A stretch of 64,000 nucleotides of DNA. Source: RUG11462 sp045539315. GTDB lineage: Bacteria > Bacillota > Clostridia > Oscillospirales > Acutalibacteraceae. The stretch spans positions 1 through 64,000 of the forward strand of contig JAZQFC010000031.1 of NCBI GenBank assembly GCA_045539315.1, in the 5' to 3' direction. The translations under genes and the position numbers were made by a program. This document shows positions 8,597-18,568 of the stretch, in pieces. A model generated the notes under the pieces. That model saw only the letters and a list, made by a program, of their open reading frames with translations, was not told where the DNA came from and ran no database searches. How positions within the stretch are numbered: the first letter of the stretch is position 1; every line of letters starts with the position of its first letter.

Positions 8597-9193
8597 TTAT
8601 TTATATAAATTGTGTTTTAGAATATAAGTATAAACATCATTTAAAAGATATTTTTCTGCTGATTTTTCAGACTTAATAACATCTCGAATTTCAGTTGATG
8701 AAAACGGAGAAATTTTGATATTGCAAAGTTCAACGTTAACTCCCATATGATTTAATTTTTCTTTTTGTGCATTGATAATTTCTTCGTTTTCATTATTTCT
8801 TTTAAATGCAAAAATCGAAGCAAGACTAAATATTTCTTTAGGCTTTCTCCAATTAAGCAAAGATAAAAACATATCAGACCCACAAACTAAATATAAATCA
8901 TCATTAGGATATATGAATTTTAGTTCATTTAAAGTGTCAACCGTGTAACTGATTTTATCTCTTTTAATTTCTATATCAGAAACCTCGCATTTTTCAAAAC
9001 GGTCAAACGCTAATTTGCACATTGCTAGTCTATGTACATCGCTAACAAGCACGTCGTTTGATTTATGCGGTGAAAATTTGCTTGGAATAATAATTATTTT
9101 ATCAAAATCAGTGTTTTCACATAGGTGCTTTACAATCTCAATATGTCCTAAATGAACGGGATTAAAAGCGCCACCATAGATTGCTATTTTCAT
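8597..9193 (-). CDS. nadD: Nicotinate-nucleotide adenylyltransferase
   Basis: NadD (198 aa) makes nicotinic acid adenine dinucleotide from NaMN and ATP. The N-terminal GGAFNPVHLGHIEI motif carries the HxGH nucleotidyltransferase signature. The C-terminal SPFSSTEIRDVI matches the ISSTxxR phosphate-binding motif. KFSPHKS (about 38-44) and a LVCGSDMFLSL segment match the substrate-binding regions. The gene lies between yhbY and yqeK at 10-12 base spacing. Confidence 0.97.
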   Translation of the reverse strand: MKIAIYGGAFNPVHLGHIEIVKHLCENTDFDKIIIIPSKFSPHKSNDVLVSDVHRLAMCKLAFDRFEKCEVSDIEIKRDKISYTVDTLNELKFIYPNDDLYLVCGSDMFLSLLNWRKPKEIFSLASIFAFKRNNENEEIINAQKEKLNHMGVNVELCNIKISPFSSTEIRDVIKSEKSAEKYLLNDVYTYILKHNLYK

Positions 9194-9205
9194 AAAAACA
9201 ACCTC

Positions 9206-9505
9206 TTATTTAGATTTAGGTAAAACTATTTTAGGGTCCTTATCGTTTCTTTTATAAAAAATCATTTTTCTTCCGATAACTTGCACAACATCACAACCAA
9301 CGATTTTCGCAATTTCATTTGCAAGTTCTTTTGGTTGAATTGGAGTGTTTTCCAAAGAATTAATCTTTATCAACTCTCTGGCTTTTAAAGCATCATTTAT
9401 TTGAATAATAAGCGTATCAGTAATACCTGCTTTGCCAACTTGAAAAAGTGTATCATAACTATTAGCAAGTCCACGCAAATACGCTCTTTGTTTACTTGTT
9501 ATCAT
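9206..9505 (-). CDS. yhbY: YhbY/CRS1 RNA-binding protein
   Basis: A 99-aa CRM-domain protein. It starts MITSKQRAYLRGLA, and the GKAGIT segment near residues 24-29 matches the GxxG RNA-contact loop of the CRS1-YhbY fold. E. coli YhbY associates with pre-50S particles, so a role in ribosome assembly is expected. Its start overlaps the end of rdgB by 14 bases, implying translational coupling. Confidence 0.94.
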   Translation of the reverse strand: MITSKQRAYLRGLANSYDTLFQVGKAGITDTLIIQINDALKARELIKINSLENTPIQPKELANEIAKIVGCDVVQVIGRKMIFYKRNDKDPKIVLPKSK

Positions 9506-10091
9506 TTAAGTACTCCTTTAATTTAACTTTTAACTCTCTTAAAGCGTTTCCCCTATGACTAACCTTATCTTTTTCTTCGGCAGAAAGTTCTGCAAAAGAT
9601 TTATCGCCAACATAAAAATAAGGGTCATAACCAAAACCACCATTACCTGAAGGCTCAAAACCTATGTATCCTTTGCAGTCACCATAGCATTTAATTTGGT
9701 CGCCATTAGGGAAAACAACAGAAATAGCGCAACAGAATTTTGCAGTTCTATTTTCAAGTTCAACTTTTTCTAAATTTTTGATAAGCAACTCATTGTTTTT
9801 ATCATCAGTTGCATCTACACCTGAATATCTTGCCGAATAAATGCCAGGCGCATCATCTAGCGCGTCAACACAAAGCCCGGAATCATCCGCAATAGCAGGA
9901 AGACCTGAAACATCACAAGCAGACTTTGCTTTGAGATAAGCATTTTCTTCAAAAGTCTCCCCTGTTTCATCAACATCAGGAATAGAAATATTTAAATCAG
10001 TTTCACAAACTGCTTGTATGCCGAGTGGAATTAAAATTCTTTCTAATTCAGCAATTTTATTTTTGTTTTTACTTGCAATAATAAACTTCAT
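9492..10091 (-). CDS. rdgB: XTP/dITP diphosphatase (HAM1/RdgB)
   Basis: A 199-aa non-canonical purine NTP pyrophosphatase that cleans ITP, dITP and XTP from the nucleotide pool. Family features are the N-terminal IIASKNKNKIAEL (SxNxxK motif), the DDSGLCVDALDDAPGIYSARYSG core, and the GFGYDPYF and SHRGNAL motifs. Its ATG overlaps the ftsY stop as TAATG. Length is normal. Confidence 0.97.
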   Translation of the reverse strand: MKFIIASKNKNKIAELERILIPLGIQAVCETDLNISIPDVDETGETFEENAYLKAKSACDVSGLPAIADDSGLCVDALDDAPGIYSARYSGVDATDDKNNELLIKNLEKVELENRTAKFCCAISVVFPNGDQIKCYGDCKGYIGFEPSGNGGFGYDPYFYVGDKSFAELSAEEKDKVSHRGNALRELKVKLKEYLNDNK

Positions 10092-11005
10092 TATTTTTCT
10101 CCATCAAACAAAGCGTTAGCAAAATCTTGTGCAGAAAAATCTTGCAAATCATCAATTTGCTCACCTACACCAATAAGTTTAACAGGTATATTCAACTCTT
10201 GATTTATAGCAAGAACAACGCCTCCGCGAGCAGTACCATCTAATTTAGTGAGAATTATACCGGTAATACCTGCTGCCTCTTTAAATTCTTTTGCTTGATT
10301 TACAGCATTTTGACCTGTTGTAGCATCGAGAACAAGCAAAACTTCAACATCTGCTTCAGGCAACTCTCTATTAATTATTCTTGACATTTTAGAAAGTTCA
10401 TCCATAAGATTTTTCTTATTGTGAAGTCTTCCTGCAGTATCGCAAATAATTACATCAACACCTCTTGATTTTGCAGCGGCGATAGTATCATAAACTACTG
10501 CAGATGGGTCTGCTCCTTCTGCGTGTTTAACAATTGGCACACCTGCTCTATTAGCCCAAATGGTAAGTTGTTCGGCAGCCGCTGCTCTAAAAGTATCTGC
10601 GGCGCCTAAAATCACAGACTTACCTTGAGTTTTATACATATTTGCAATTTTACCAATTGATGTTGTTTTACCAACGCCATTAACACCAATAACCAAAATC
10701 ATTGAAGGTTTTGTATTAGTTTTAATCTCGTTATCAACACTCATCATTTCAACGATTACTTGTTTTAACATTTCAGTAATCATTTCAGGGTCAGTAACTC
10801 TTTCTTCTTTAACTTTCTTTTTAAGAGTCTCGCATATAGCGGTAGCAGTATTTACACCTGTATCTGCTAAAATTAGCGTTTCTTCTAACTCTTCAAAAAG
10901 TTCGTCATCAATTTTTGTAAAAGAAGAAATAACTGAATTCACAGCACCGGACAAACTATCTCTAGTCTTCTTTAATCCGTTACTGATTTTACTAAATAAG
11001 CCCAT
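10091..11005 (-). CDS. ftsY: Signal recognition particle receptor FtsY
   Basis: A 304-aa SRP-family GTPase that docks the SRP-ribosome complex at the membrane. It has the helical N domain (about 1-85) followed by the NG GTPase. The P-loop is GVNGVGKT (107-114), then DTFRAAAAEQL, DTAGRLHN and TKLDGTARGG. The acidic A domain of E. coli FtsY is absent, as usual in Firmicutes. It lies nine bases after smc in the standard smc-ftsY pair. Confidence 0.98.
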   Translation of the reverse strand: MGLFSKISNGLKKTRDSLSGAVNSVISSFTKIDDELFEELEETLILADTGVNTATAICETLKKKVKEERVTDPEMITEMLKQVIVEMMSVDNEIKTNTKPSMILVIGVNGVGKTTSIGKIANMYKTQGKSVILGAADTFRAAAAEQLTIWANRAGVPIVKHAEGADPSAVVYDTIAAAKSRGVDVIICDTAGRLHNKKNLMDELSKMSRIINRELPEADVEVLLVLDATTGQNAVNQAKEFKEAAGITGIILTKLDGTARGGVVLAINQELNIPVKLIGVGEQIDDLQDFSAQDFANALFDGEK

Positions 11006-11014
11006 AAGTTCTCC

Positions 11015-14000
11015 TTATTTTTCAACTTTTGTTTTCAAAGTTTTCTCAATTTCAGATACATTAATAGAAAGAAGTTTTGATACACCTTTTTCTTGCATTG
11101 TAACACCGTATAATACATCTGCTTCTTCCATAGTACCACGTCTATGAGTAATAACAATGAATTGTGTTTTCTTACTCATTCTGCGCAAGTAAGCAGCAAC
11201 TTTATCAACGTTAACTTCGTCAAGCGCTGCTTCAACCTCATCGAGTAAACAGAATGGCGGTGGATTAACTTTCATAATAGCAAAATAAATTGAAACGGCG
11301 ATAAGCGCTTTTTCACCACTCGAAAGTTGTTCGATAATAGAAATATTTTTTCCTGGAGGTTGTGCAATAATTTCAATGCCTGACTCTAAAACATCATCAG
11401 GGTTAGTTAGTTGAAGTTTTGCAGTACCACCACCGAATAATTCTTTAAATACATCAGTAAAGTTACTAGCAATAATAGAGAATTTATCAATAAACATCTC
11501 TTTCATTTTTTCTGTTAAGCCGCTGATGATTTTACGAAGTTCTGCTGAAGATTTTTCAACATCATTAATCTGACCGAGCATATATTCATATCGTTCAGAA
11601 ACTTCCTTATATTCATCAATAGCAGAAACATTAACAGAACCCAGTGAACGAATTTTTGATTTAATCTCATTAAGTCGTTTTGTTGCAGCAGAAATATCAT
11701 CAATTGGGAAACCAATTTCTTCTGCTTGAGATTTAGTTAATTCATACTCTTCATAAAGTTTTGAAATAATATCAGAATACTGTTTCTCAAGAGTATTTTT
11801 ACGCTCTGTAAGTCTTGCGAGTTCACCAGATAATTTTTCTTTATCTTGTGATTTCTCACGCTCAACATTACGCGCTTGATAACTATTTTGCTCAATTTGA
11901 TTACGTTTTTCAGTAAGTCTTGTAATTTCATCTTCGCTTGATTCAGATTTAGAAATGAAACCGCTTGAAATTTGAGATAAACGTTCAATTTCTTCGCTTT
12001 CAGACTTGTTTTTCAACTCTAATTGTTCAATTTCATTAGATAAAGAAGCAATTCTGCCCACTCTATCATTTTTCGTATGTTTAATTTGTAAAATTGCATC
12101 TCTTAAATTATCAATATCTTTATTAAAGCCAACAATATCAAATCTTATACTTGCAATTTTATCTGTAATTTCTGATTTAACATCAGACAATTTATCTTTA
12201 CTTGACAAGAGCAAATCAATGGATTTTTCAACTTCATCTTTTTCATTCTCGAATTTTTGAAGTTTTTCTTTTTCTTCCTTGATTTTATTTTCAAGTTCTT
12301 GAGTTCTCTTATCAGACAACTCTTTGCTCTTCATTAAATTTTCAAGGTTCAATTTATTAGTGTTAAATTGTTCATCTAAAAGTTTCAATTCACCTAATAA
12401 TCTTATTTTATCCTCGTTTGCTCTCTTTAACTCAATTTCGTTATTTTCAAATGATTTTTCAAAATCATTTTGTTCGTTATTGAGTTTATCTAACTCATCT
12501 GATAATTTTTTAATATCTACATTAATCTTATCGATTTTAGCCTTTAATTCTTCAATTTGAGCGCTTCTGTTCAACAAACCTGAATTTTTAGCAAGTGAAC
12601 CACCAGTAAGAGAGCCACCAGCATTTACAACTTGTCCATCTAAAGTTACAATTCTGAATCTATAAGAGTACTTTTTAGCCATAGAAACTGCTGTATCAAT
12701 ATCTTCACAAACAACAGTTCTTGAAAGCAAAGAAGAAATAATATCTCTGTATTCTTTCTTTGTGTCAACCAATTTATCTGCATAATCAACAAATCCGTTG
12801 CATTTTTCAACAGAATCTTCTTTAAGTGCAAGTGGTCTAATAGAAGTGAGTGGCAAAAATGTTGCTCTGCCTGCGTTATTTCTCTTCAAATAATCAATAC
12901 ATTTTTTAGCATACTCTTCATTTGAAACAACAACGTTTTGAGCAGAAGCACCTAAAGCAGTTTCAATTGCAACAGAATACTCCGCTTTAACATCAATAAG
13001 GCGAGAAACAGGACCATGAACACCTTTTAATTCACCATTATCCGATGCTTTGCAAACTTGTTTAACTGCATAAACATAGCCTTCAAGGTTCTTTTCAAAC
13101 TCTTCAAGCATTTTAATTCTTCTTTGATATTCTGACTTATCAAGAGTTTTATTATTAATGCTTTCAGTTACTTCTTTAATCTTTTCTGCTCTTTTTTCAA
13201 GTTTGAATTTGAACCCTGAAATCACATTAGAACTTTCTTTAATTACCTTATCACAGTCATCAATATCAGCGTTGCAGTCGTCAATTTCTTCTGTGATATC
13301 CTCAAGATAATCTTTGATTTTTTGTATGGTTTCTTCGTAATTATCAAAAGAATTATCAATTTCACTAATTGCAGTTTCTGCAGATACTAAATCAACTTTA
13401 CATTCTGAAATTTTCTCTGTAAGTTCATTAAGTTTTGCATTTTTAGTAGCAATTTTTTCTGAAAAATCACCAGAATCATCTGAAACAGATGCTAAATTCT
13501 CAAGTTCTTTATTTAACTCATCAGTTTTAGCAGAATTTTTTGCTTCAAGTTCTTTAATTAATGCTTCTTTAGTTTCAATATCTTTGTCTAAAGTTTCGTC
13601 ATCTGCATTTGCAGTTTCAATTTCGCCTTTAAGACGTTCAATATTTTCATTATTATGTAAAATATTATTATTTAAAACGGCAATTTGACCTTTAATTTCA
13701 GATGTTTCTTCATCTGCTTTTGCTGCTTCTCTACGAATCGCATCAATTTGAGAAGAAAGTTTGTTAGACTCAATAGCAGAAATCTCTGACTGCGCAATAA
13801 GTTCAGTAATCTCTCTTTCAAGTCTTTCATATTGTGATTTAGCAAGAGTAATCTTTTCGTCTTGAGTTTTCAACTGCTCATCAGATTTATTTAAAGTATT
13901 AAGCCACAAACCGATTTCAAGTTGTTTTTTCTCTCCTGAAATCTCTAAAAATTCTTTTGCTTTTTCACTTTGCTCTTTCAAAGGTTTTACACGGGATTCT

Positions 14001-14593
14001 AACTCATAGAAAATATCTTTAAGTCTAAGCAAATTATCTTCAGCATGAGCAAGTTTTCTCTCTGATTCTAATCTTCTATAACGATATTTAGAAATACCTG
14101 CGGCTTCTTCAAAAATATCTCTTCTTTCATCAGATTTAGAACCAACAATTTCATCGATTCTACCCTGACCTATCATTGAATAACCATCACGGCCAAGACC
14201 GGTATCCATAAACAATTCATGAATATCTTTAAGTCTAACAGAATTACCATTAATTCTATATTCACTTTCTCCGGAACGGAAATATCTTCTAGTAACAGTT
14301 ACTTCATCATTATCAAATTGTAATCCACCTGTAGAATTATCAATTGTAATAGAAACTTCGGCGAAACCAAGCGCTTTTCTTTTCTCTGTACCTGTAAAGA
14401 TAACATCTTCCATAGATTTACCACGAAGTTGTTTGTTAGACTGTTCGCCTAAAACCCAACGAATAGCATCAGAAATATTACTTTTACCACTACCATTAGG
14501 TCCAATTACTGCAGTAATATCTTGGTCGAAAACAAGTCTTGTTTTGTCAGGGAAAGATTTAAAACCTTGAATTTCTATTGCTTTTAGTCGCAT
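11015..14593 (-). CDS. smc: Chromosome segregation protein SMC
   Basis: A full-length SMC ATPase (1192 aa), the core of bacterial condensin with ScpA/ScpB, which loops and separates chromosomes. It has Walker A GPNGSGKS (31-38), a long coiled coil, a globular hinge (about 515-670, with GxGG-type glycines in GGSLTGGSL), a returning coiled coil, the ABC signature LSSGEKAL and Walker B LLDEVEAALD. Its ATG overlaps the radical SAM gene's stop as TAATG. scpA and scpB are not in the window. Confidence 0.99.
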   Translation of the reverse strand: MRLKAIEIQGFKSFPDKTRLVFDQDITAVIGPNGSGKSNISDAIRWVLGEQSNKQLRGKSMEDVIFTGTEKRKALGFAEVSITIDNSTGGLQFDNDEVTVTRRYFRSGESEYRINGNSVRLKDIHELFMDTGLGRDGYSMIGQGRIDEIVGSKSDERRDIFEEAAGISKYRYRRLESERKLAHAEDNLLRLKDIFYELESRVKPLKEQSEKAKEFLEISGEKKQLEIGLWLNTLNKSDEQLKTQDEKITLAKSQYERLEREITELIAQSEISAIESNKLSSQIDAIRREAAKADEETSEIKGQIAVLNNNILHNNENIERLKGEIETANADDETLDKDIETKEALIKELEAKNSAKTDELNKELENLASVSDDSGDFSEKIATKNAKLNELTEKISECKVDLVSAETAISEIDNSFDNYEETIQKIKDYLEDITEEIDDCNADIDDCDKVIKESSNVISGFKFKLEKRAEKIKEVTESINNKTLDKSEYQRRIKMLEEFEKNLEGYVYAVKQVCKASDNGELKGVHGPVSRLIDVKAEYSVAIETALGASAQNVVVSNEEYAKKCIDYLKRNNAGRATFLPLTSIRPLALKEDSVEKCNGFVDYADKLVDTKKEYRDIISSLLSRTVVCEDIDTAVSMAKKYSYRFRIVTLDGQVVNAGGSLTGGSLAKNSGLLNRSAQIEELKAKIDKINVDIKKLSDELDKLNNEQNDFEKSFENNEIELKRANEDKIRLLGELKLLDEQFNTNKLNLENLMKSKELSDKRTQELENKIKEEKEKLQKFENEKDEVEKSIDLLLSSKDKLSDVKSEITDKIASIRFDIVGFNKDIDNLRDAILQIKHTKNDRVGRIASLSNEIEQLELKNKSESEEIERLSQISSGFISKSESSEDEITRLTEKRNQIEQNSYQARNVEREKSQDKEKLSGELARLTERKNTLEKQYSDIISKLYEEYELTKSQAEEIGFPIDDISAATKRLNEIKSKIRSLGSVNVSAIDEYKEVSERYEYMLGQINDVEKSSAELRKIISGLTEKMKEMFIDKFSIIASNFTDVFKELFGGGTAKLQLTNPDDVLESGIEIIAQPPGKNISIIEQLSSGEKALIAVSIYFAIMKVNPPPFCLLDEVEAALDEVNVDKVAAYLRRMSKKTQFIVITHRRGTMEEADVLYGVTMQEKGVSKLLSINVSEIEKTLKTKVEK

Positions 14594-15585
14594 TAACCGT
14601 CATTCCTTTCTATTTTAATTTCATATTTTTTAAAAAATTCATTTATATTAATATCTAATAATATTTTTTTATTTTTAAAATATTCTAAATTAGACTTCTT
14701 TTGCCCAACAACTTTTGATAGTTCTGTGTCTTTTACAGTGATTTTATATATACCGCTTTTTTTTATTTTATCTTCTATTAATTCACGATAAATATATGAC
14801 TGTGCAATTTCACTTAAAGCCGGATGAAATGCGCCTGCAACAAAACTATTTTTATCGATACTATGCAAACCAAATCTGATTACATTAATATCATTTTCAT
14901 AAAATAATTTTAATAATTTAGCGCCATAAATAGCCGCTTGTTCAGCAGAATATGGTTCGTATTCGTTATTTTTATATAATTGCTCAAGTTTTGTGTTTTT
15001 CAAAACAACAGTTGGATAAATTCTAACTGTATTAGGTTTGATTTTTACAAATTCTTTAGCAGTATATAAATCTTTTTCTTCATCGCTTTTATAAAGACCA
15101 GTCATCATTTGAAGACCTAATTCAAAACCATATGATTTAATCAATTCAGACGCTTTATAAACATCGCTCGCAAGATGTCCCCTATCATTTGCTTCTAAAA
15201 CACTATCACACATATTTTGAGCGCCAAGTTCAATAGACTTAACACCAAACTTTTTTAAAGTTTTAAGAACTTTATCATCAATGTAGTCAGGTCTTGTTGA
15301 AATTCTAATACTCTCAACATTGCCCATATCAATGTGTTTTTTTCCAACTTTAAGATATTTAAGCATCAAATCTTCATTAATAGCAGTAAAACTTCCACCA
15401 AAAAAAGCAAGTTGACCGCTTTTTTTATCAAATTTGCTTGATTCTAACGCTTTACTAACTGCCAAATCAATATCACTTTCAGTTGGAATCTTATTCTCAC
15501 TAGTAATATGAATTTGATTACAAAAACTACATCTGCAAGGGCAACCTATGTGAGGGATAAAAATTGAAATATTACTGTGACTCAT
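14593..15585 (-). CDS. Elp3-like radical SAM protein
   Basis: A 330-aa radical SAM protein. The [4Fe-4S] motif CPCRCSFC (CxxxCxxC) is near residues 15-22. GGSFTA (about 64-69) matches the SAM-binding GGE-type motif, and the core resembles Elp3. The GNAT acetyltransferase half of true Elp3 is missing. This short Elp3-like form is common between rnc and smc in Clostridia. Its reaction is not known to me. It overlaps rnc by four bases (ATGA) and touches smc at TAATG, so expression is tightly coupled to both. Confidence 0.85.
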   Translation of the reverse strand: MSHSNISIFIPHIGCPCRCSFCNQIHITSENKIPTESDIDLAVSKALESSKFDKKSGQLAFFGGSFTAINEDLMLKYLKVGKKHIDMGNVESIRISTRPDYIDDKVLKTLKKFGVKSIELGAQNMCDSVLEANDRGHLASDVYKASELIKSYGFELGLQMMTGLYKSDEEKDLYTAKEFVKIKPNTVRIYPTVVLKNTKLEQLYKNNEYEPYSAEQAAIYGAKLLKLFYENDINVIRFGLHSIDKNSFVAGAFHPALSEIAQSYIYRELIEDKIKKSGIYKITVKDTELSKVVGQKKSNLEYFKNKKILLDININEFFKKYEIKIERNDG

Positions 15586-16253
15586 AATCCCATTAATTTT
15601 AAGGCTTCGTGAGCCGCCGCTTGTTCAGCCGCTTTTTTGCTTCTGCCGGTACCCTTTGCAATTGACAAAGAATTAAGTTCAATAGAAACAGTAAACTTCT
15701 TGTTGTGGTCAGGACCTTCTTCGCCAACCAAAACATATTCAATTTTTTCTTCGGGATTCTTTTGAATAACTTCTTGCAATTCAGTTTTATAATCTTTGAA
15801 AGCAATTCTATTAGTATCTTTCAAATCTGCTTTAACAAAACGCAAAACTAATTGTTTAACCGGCTCAATTCCTCCATCTAAATACATTGCTGCTAAAAGT
15901 GCCTCAAAAGCATCAGAAAGAATAGATGGTCTTTTATTACCACCATTGTTTTTTTCGCCTTTACCAAGTTTTATAAAATCGCCAAGTTCAATTTCTTTAG
16001 CAAAATCAAACAACGCTTCTTCACAAACTAATGATGCTCTTAACTTTGTTAAATCGCCTTCAGGTGTTTCAAAGTTATTATAAAGATAATCAGAAACAAT
16101 TATTGATAAAACAGAATCGCCTAAAAACTCAAGTCGTTCATTACAAGCAGCGTTATTGCCCAACTCGTTTGCATAAGAAGAATGAGTTAATGCGAGTTCC
16201 AACTTATTTTTATCAGAAAAAACATATCCAATGTTTTTTTCAAGTCTATCCAT
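15582..16253 (-). CDS. rnc: Ribonuclease III
   Basis: RNase III (223 aa) cuts double-stranded RNA in rRNA processing and mRNA decay. The start is ATG 16251-16253, giving MDRLEKNIGYVF. A longer frame adds 21 residues not seen in the family and runs into plsX. The catalytic signature NERLEFLGDS is at 38-47. The second acidic cluster is DAFEALLAAMYLDGG. A C-terminal dsRNA-binding domain ends with SKKAAEQAAAHEALKLMGL. It starts one base after the plsX stop. acpP, usually between plsX and rnc, is absent here. Confidence 0.97.
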   Translation of the reverse strand: MDRLEKNIGYVFSDKNKLELALTHSSYANELGNNAACNERLEFLGDSVLSIIVSDYLYNNFETPEGDLTKLRASLVCEEALFDFAKEIELGDFIKLGKGEKNNGGNKRPSILSDAFEALLAAMYLDGGIEPVKQLVLRFVKADLKDTNRIAFKDYKTELQEVIQKNPEEKIEYVLVGEEGPDHNKKFTVSIELNSLSIAKGTGRSKKAAEQAAAHEALKLMGL

Positions 16254-16254
16254 T

Positions 16255-17250
16255 TTATTCTTCACCTTTAATAGCATTTTCAATATCTTCAATAACACCT
16301 GTACTTGCAAAAGCAATTGCTTGTCTTACTGAAGATTTAATCGCTTTAGCATCAGAACTGCCATGCGCTTTAATAACAGGCGCTTTAACACCAATAAGTG
16401 GCGCTCCACCATGTTCTGAATAGTCAAACTTTTTCTTTAAATCATAAAGTCCGCCTTTAATCATAAGAGCAGCAATTTTACTGATAACATTTTTATATAG
16501 AATGCCTTTTACCATCTTCATCATAGACATTGCAACGCCTTCAGTAAGTTTTAAAACAACATTACCAGTAAAGCCATCGCAAACTGCAACATCGCAAACG
16601 CCTTTTGGCAAATCTCTTGGTTCAACATTACCAATGAAATTAATGCTTTTTTCTTCTTTTAATCTCTTATGAGTTTCAACAAGTAATTCTCCGCCTTTTG
16701 TATCTTCCGCGCCGATATTGATAAGTCCAACTTTTGGATTTTCAATACCCATCACATTTTTCATATAGGCGCTACCAACAATTGCAAATTGAACTAAAAT
16801 TTCAGGTCTTACGTCAATGTTAGCGCCCATATCAACTAACATATAAGGTTTATCTGTTGTAGGCAAAACAGAAGCAAAAGCAGGGCGTTTGATACCTTTG
16901 ATTCTTTTAACAATAAAAGTACCGCCCATTAAAACGCCACCAGATGAGCCTGCACTTATAACTGCATCTGCTTTTCCATCTTTAACAGCCTTAAAAGAAA
17001 CTGCTAATGAAGTATTGCTTTTTGATTTTAAAAGCAAATTTGGGTCGTCATGAACATCAAAAACTTCGTCTGCATGAATAATCTCAATTCCATCAAGCGA
17101 AAGATTATTTTCTTTAGCGCATTGTTTGATTTTTTCTTCATTACCACAAAGAATAATTTGTGCATCATATTCTTTTGTTGCTAAAACTGCACCTTCAATA
17201 TTTGATAAAGGTGCGTTGTCGCCACCAAAAGCATCAATTACAATTCTCAT
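16255..17250 (-). CDS. plsX: Phosphate acyltransferase PlsX
   Basis: PlsX (331 aa) turns acyl-ACP into acyl-phosphate, the first step of PlsX/PlsY phospholipid synthesis. The start is ATG 17248-17250 (MRIVIDAFGGDNAP), with SD GGAGAA at 17255-17260. An upstream ATG at 17262 would overlap that SD. Family motifs include AFGGDNAP, SAGSSGG, VDMGAN and CDGFTGNVVLK. fapR and fab genes are not neighbours in this window. Confidence 0.97.
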   Translation of the reverse strand: MRIVIDAFGGDNAPLSNIEGAVLATKEYDAQIILCGNEEKIKQCAKENNLSLDGIEIIHADEVFDVHDDPNLLLKSKSNTSLAVSFKAVKDGKADAVISAGSSGGVLMGGTFIVKRIKGIKRPAFASVLPTTDKPYMLVDMGANIDVRPEILVQFAIVGSAYMKNVMGIENPKVGLINIGAEDTKGGELLVETHKRLKEEKSINFIGNVEPRDLPKGVCDVAVCDGFTGNVVLKLTEGVAMSMMKMVKGILYKNVISKIAALMIKGGLYDLKKKFDYSEHGGAPLIGVKAPVIKAHGSSDAKAIKSSVRQAIAFASTGVIEDIENAIKGEE

Positions 17251-17269
17251 AATTTTCTCCAATATGTAT

Positions 17270-18568
17270 TTATCCTAAACTTTGTTTTAAATCAGTTAAT
17301 GCTTTTTGAGCAATAACCATATATCTCTCTTGTTTGTTTTTAATCTCAATTTCACCACGAGGTAAAATGCCAAAATTTGCACCCATAGGTTGAAAATCTT
17401 TTTTATCATCTGTACTGATGTATTTCGACAAAGCACCACACATAGTAGTTTTTGGCAAAATCAACTGTGCTTCGCCGTTTATTGTGTTATAAACAGAAAC
17501 TGCTGCCAAAATGCCGGACATAGCCGATTCCATATAACCTTCAACACCGGTAATTTGTCCTGCAAACCAAATGTTAGATTTGCTTTTTAATTTAAAGTTT
17601 TCTGTAAGAAGTTTAGGCGAATTTATAAAAGAATTTCTATGCATAACACCATATCTTACAAACTCTGCATTTTTCAAAGCAGGAATAAGAGAAAATACTC
17701 TTTTTTGTTCTCCAAACTTTAAATTAGTTTGAAAACCGACGAGATTATAAAGAGTTCCCTCTTGGTTTTCTTTTCGAAGTTGTAAATTAGCCCAAGGTCT
17801 GTGCCCTGTTCTAGGATTTATAAGTCCTACAGGTTTTAATGGACCATAACGCATAGTTTCCGCACCACGTTTTGCCATAATTTCTATCGGCATACATCCT
17901 TCGTAAACATTAGGTTTATCAAAAGAACTTGTAGGTGCGCCTTCTGCGTTTATAAGTTCATTATAAAACACTTCATATTCTTCTTTGCTCATTGGACAGT
18001 TGATATAGTCACTTTCATCGCCTCTGTCATATCTGCTTTGAGCAAACGCACAACTCATATCAATGCTTTCCGCTGTAACAATTGGCGCTGCAGCGTCAAA
18101 GAATGACAAATAAGAACCTGTAAGTCTTGCAATACTTATAGCCAAATCTCCATCAGTAAGAGGACCTGTCGCAATAATTGTTGGAATATCTTCAGGGACA
18201 GAAGTAACTTCTTTATGAACAACTTCAATATTTTCATGACTTTCAATTTTTTTAGTAATATAATCAGAAAATATATATCTATTTACTGCTAGAGCACCAC
18301 CTGCAGGCACTGTGCAAAACGATGCCGCTTCTAAACAGATTGAGTCAAACTCTTTCATTTCTGCTTTTAAAAGACCGCCTGCACTATTTATTCTTGTTGC
18401 CTTAAGCGAATTAGAACAAACAAGTTCTGCAAATGTATCAATATGATGTGCTGGGGAGCGCTTGATAGGTTTTTGTTCAAATAAAGTAACTTTTATTCCT
18501 TTATTAGCAAGATAGTAAGCCGCTTCGCAACCTGCTAGCCCTGCGCCTATTACATAAACATTATTCAT
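17270..18568 (-). CDS. trmFO: tRNA (m5U54) methyltransferase TrmFO
   Basis: A 432-aa folate- and FAD-dependent enzyme that methylates U54 of the tRNA T-loop using methylenetetrahydrofolate. The start is ATG 18566-18568, so the protein starts MNNVYVIGAGLAGCEAAYYL with the FAD dinucleotide-binding GxGxxG at its N-terminus. It overlaps the topA stop by eight bases. The C-terminal half has the expected MGANFGILPRGEIEIKNKQERY region. The topA-trmFO order is the usual one in Firmicutes. Confidence 0.97.
   Translation of the reverse strand: MNNVYVIGAGLAGCEAAYYLANKGIKVTLFEQKPIKRSPAHHIDTFAELVCSNSLKATRINSAGGLLKAEMKEFDSICLEAASFCTVPAGGALAVNRYIFSDYITKKIESHENIEVVHKEVTSVPEDIPTIIATGPLTDGDLAISIARLTGSYLSFFDAAAPIVTAESIDMSCAFAQSRYDRGDESDYINCPMSKEEYEVFYNELINAEGAPTSSFDKPNVYEGCMPIEIMAKRGAETMRYGPLKPVGLINPRTGHRPWANLQLRKENQEGTLYNLVGFQTNLKFGEQKRVFSLIPALKNAEFVRYGVMHRNSFINSPKLLTENFKLKSKSNIWFAGQITGVEGYMESAMSGILAAVSVYNTINGEAQLILPKTTMCGALSKYISTDDKKDFQPMGANFGILPRGEIEIKNKQERYMVIAQKALTDLKQSLG

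Noticed and set aside
16254..16316. Longer N-terminus for RNase III
   Set aside because: The extra 21 residues come from translating the end of plsX out of frame. ATG 16251-16253 matches the family start.
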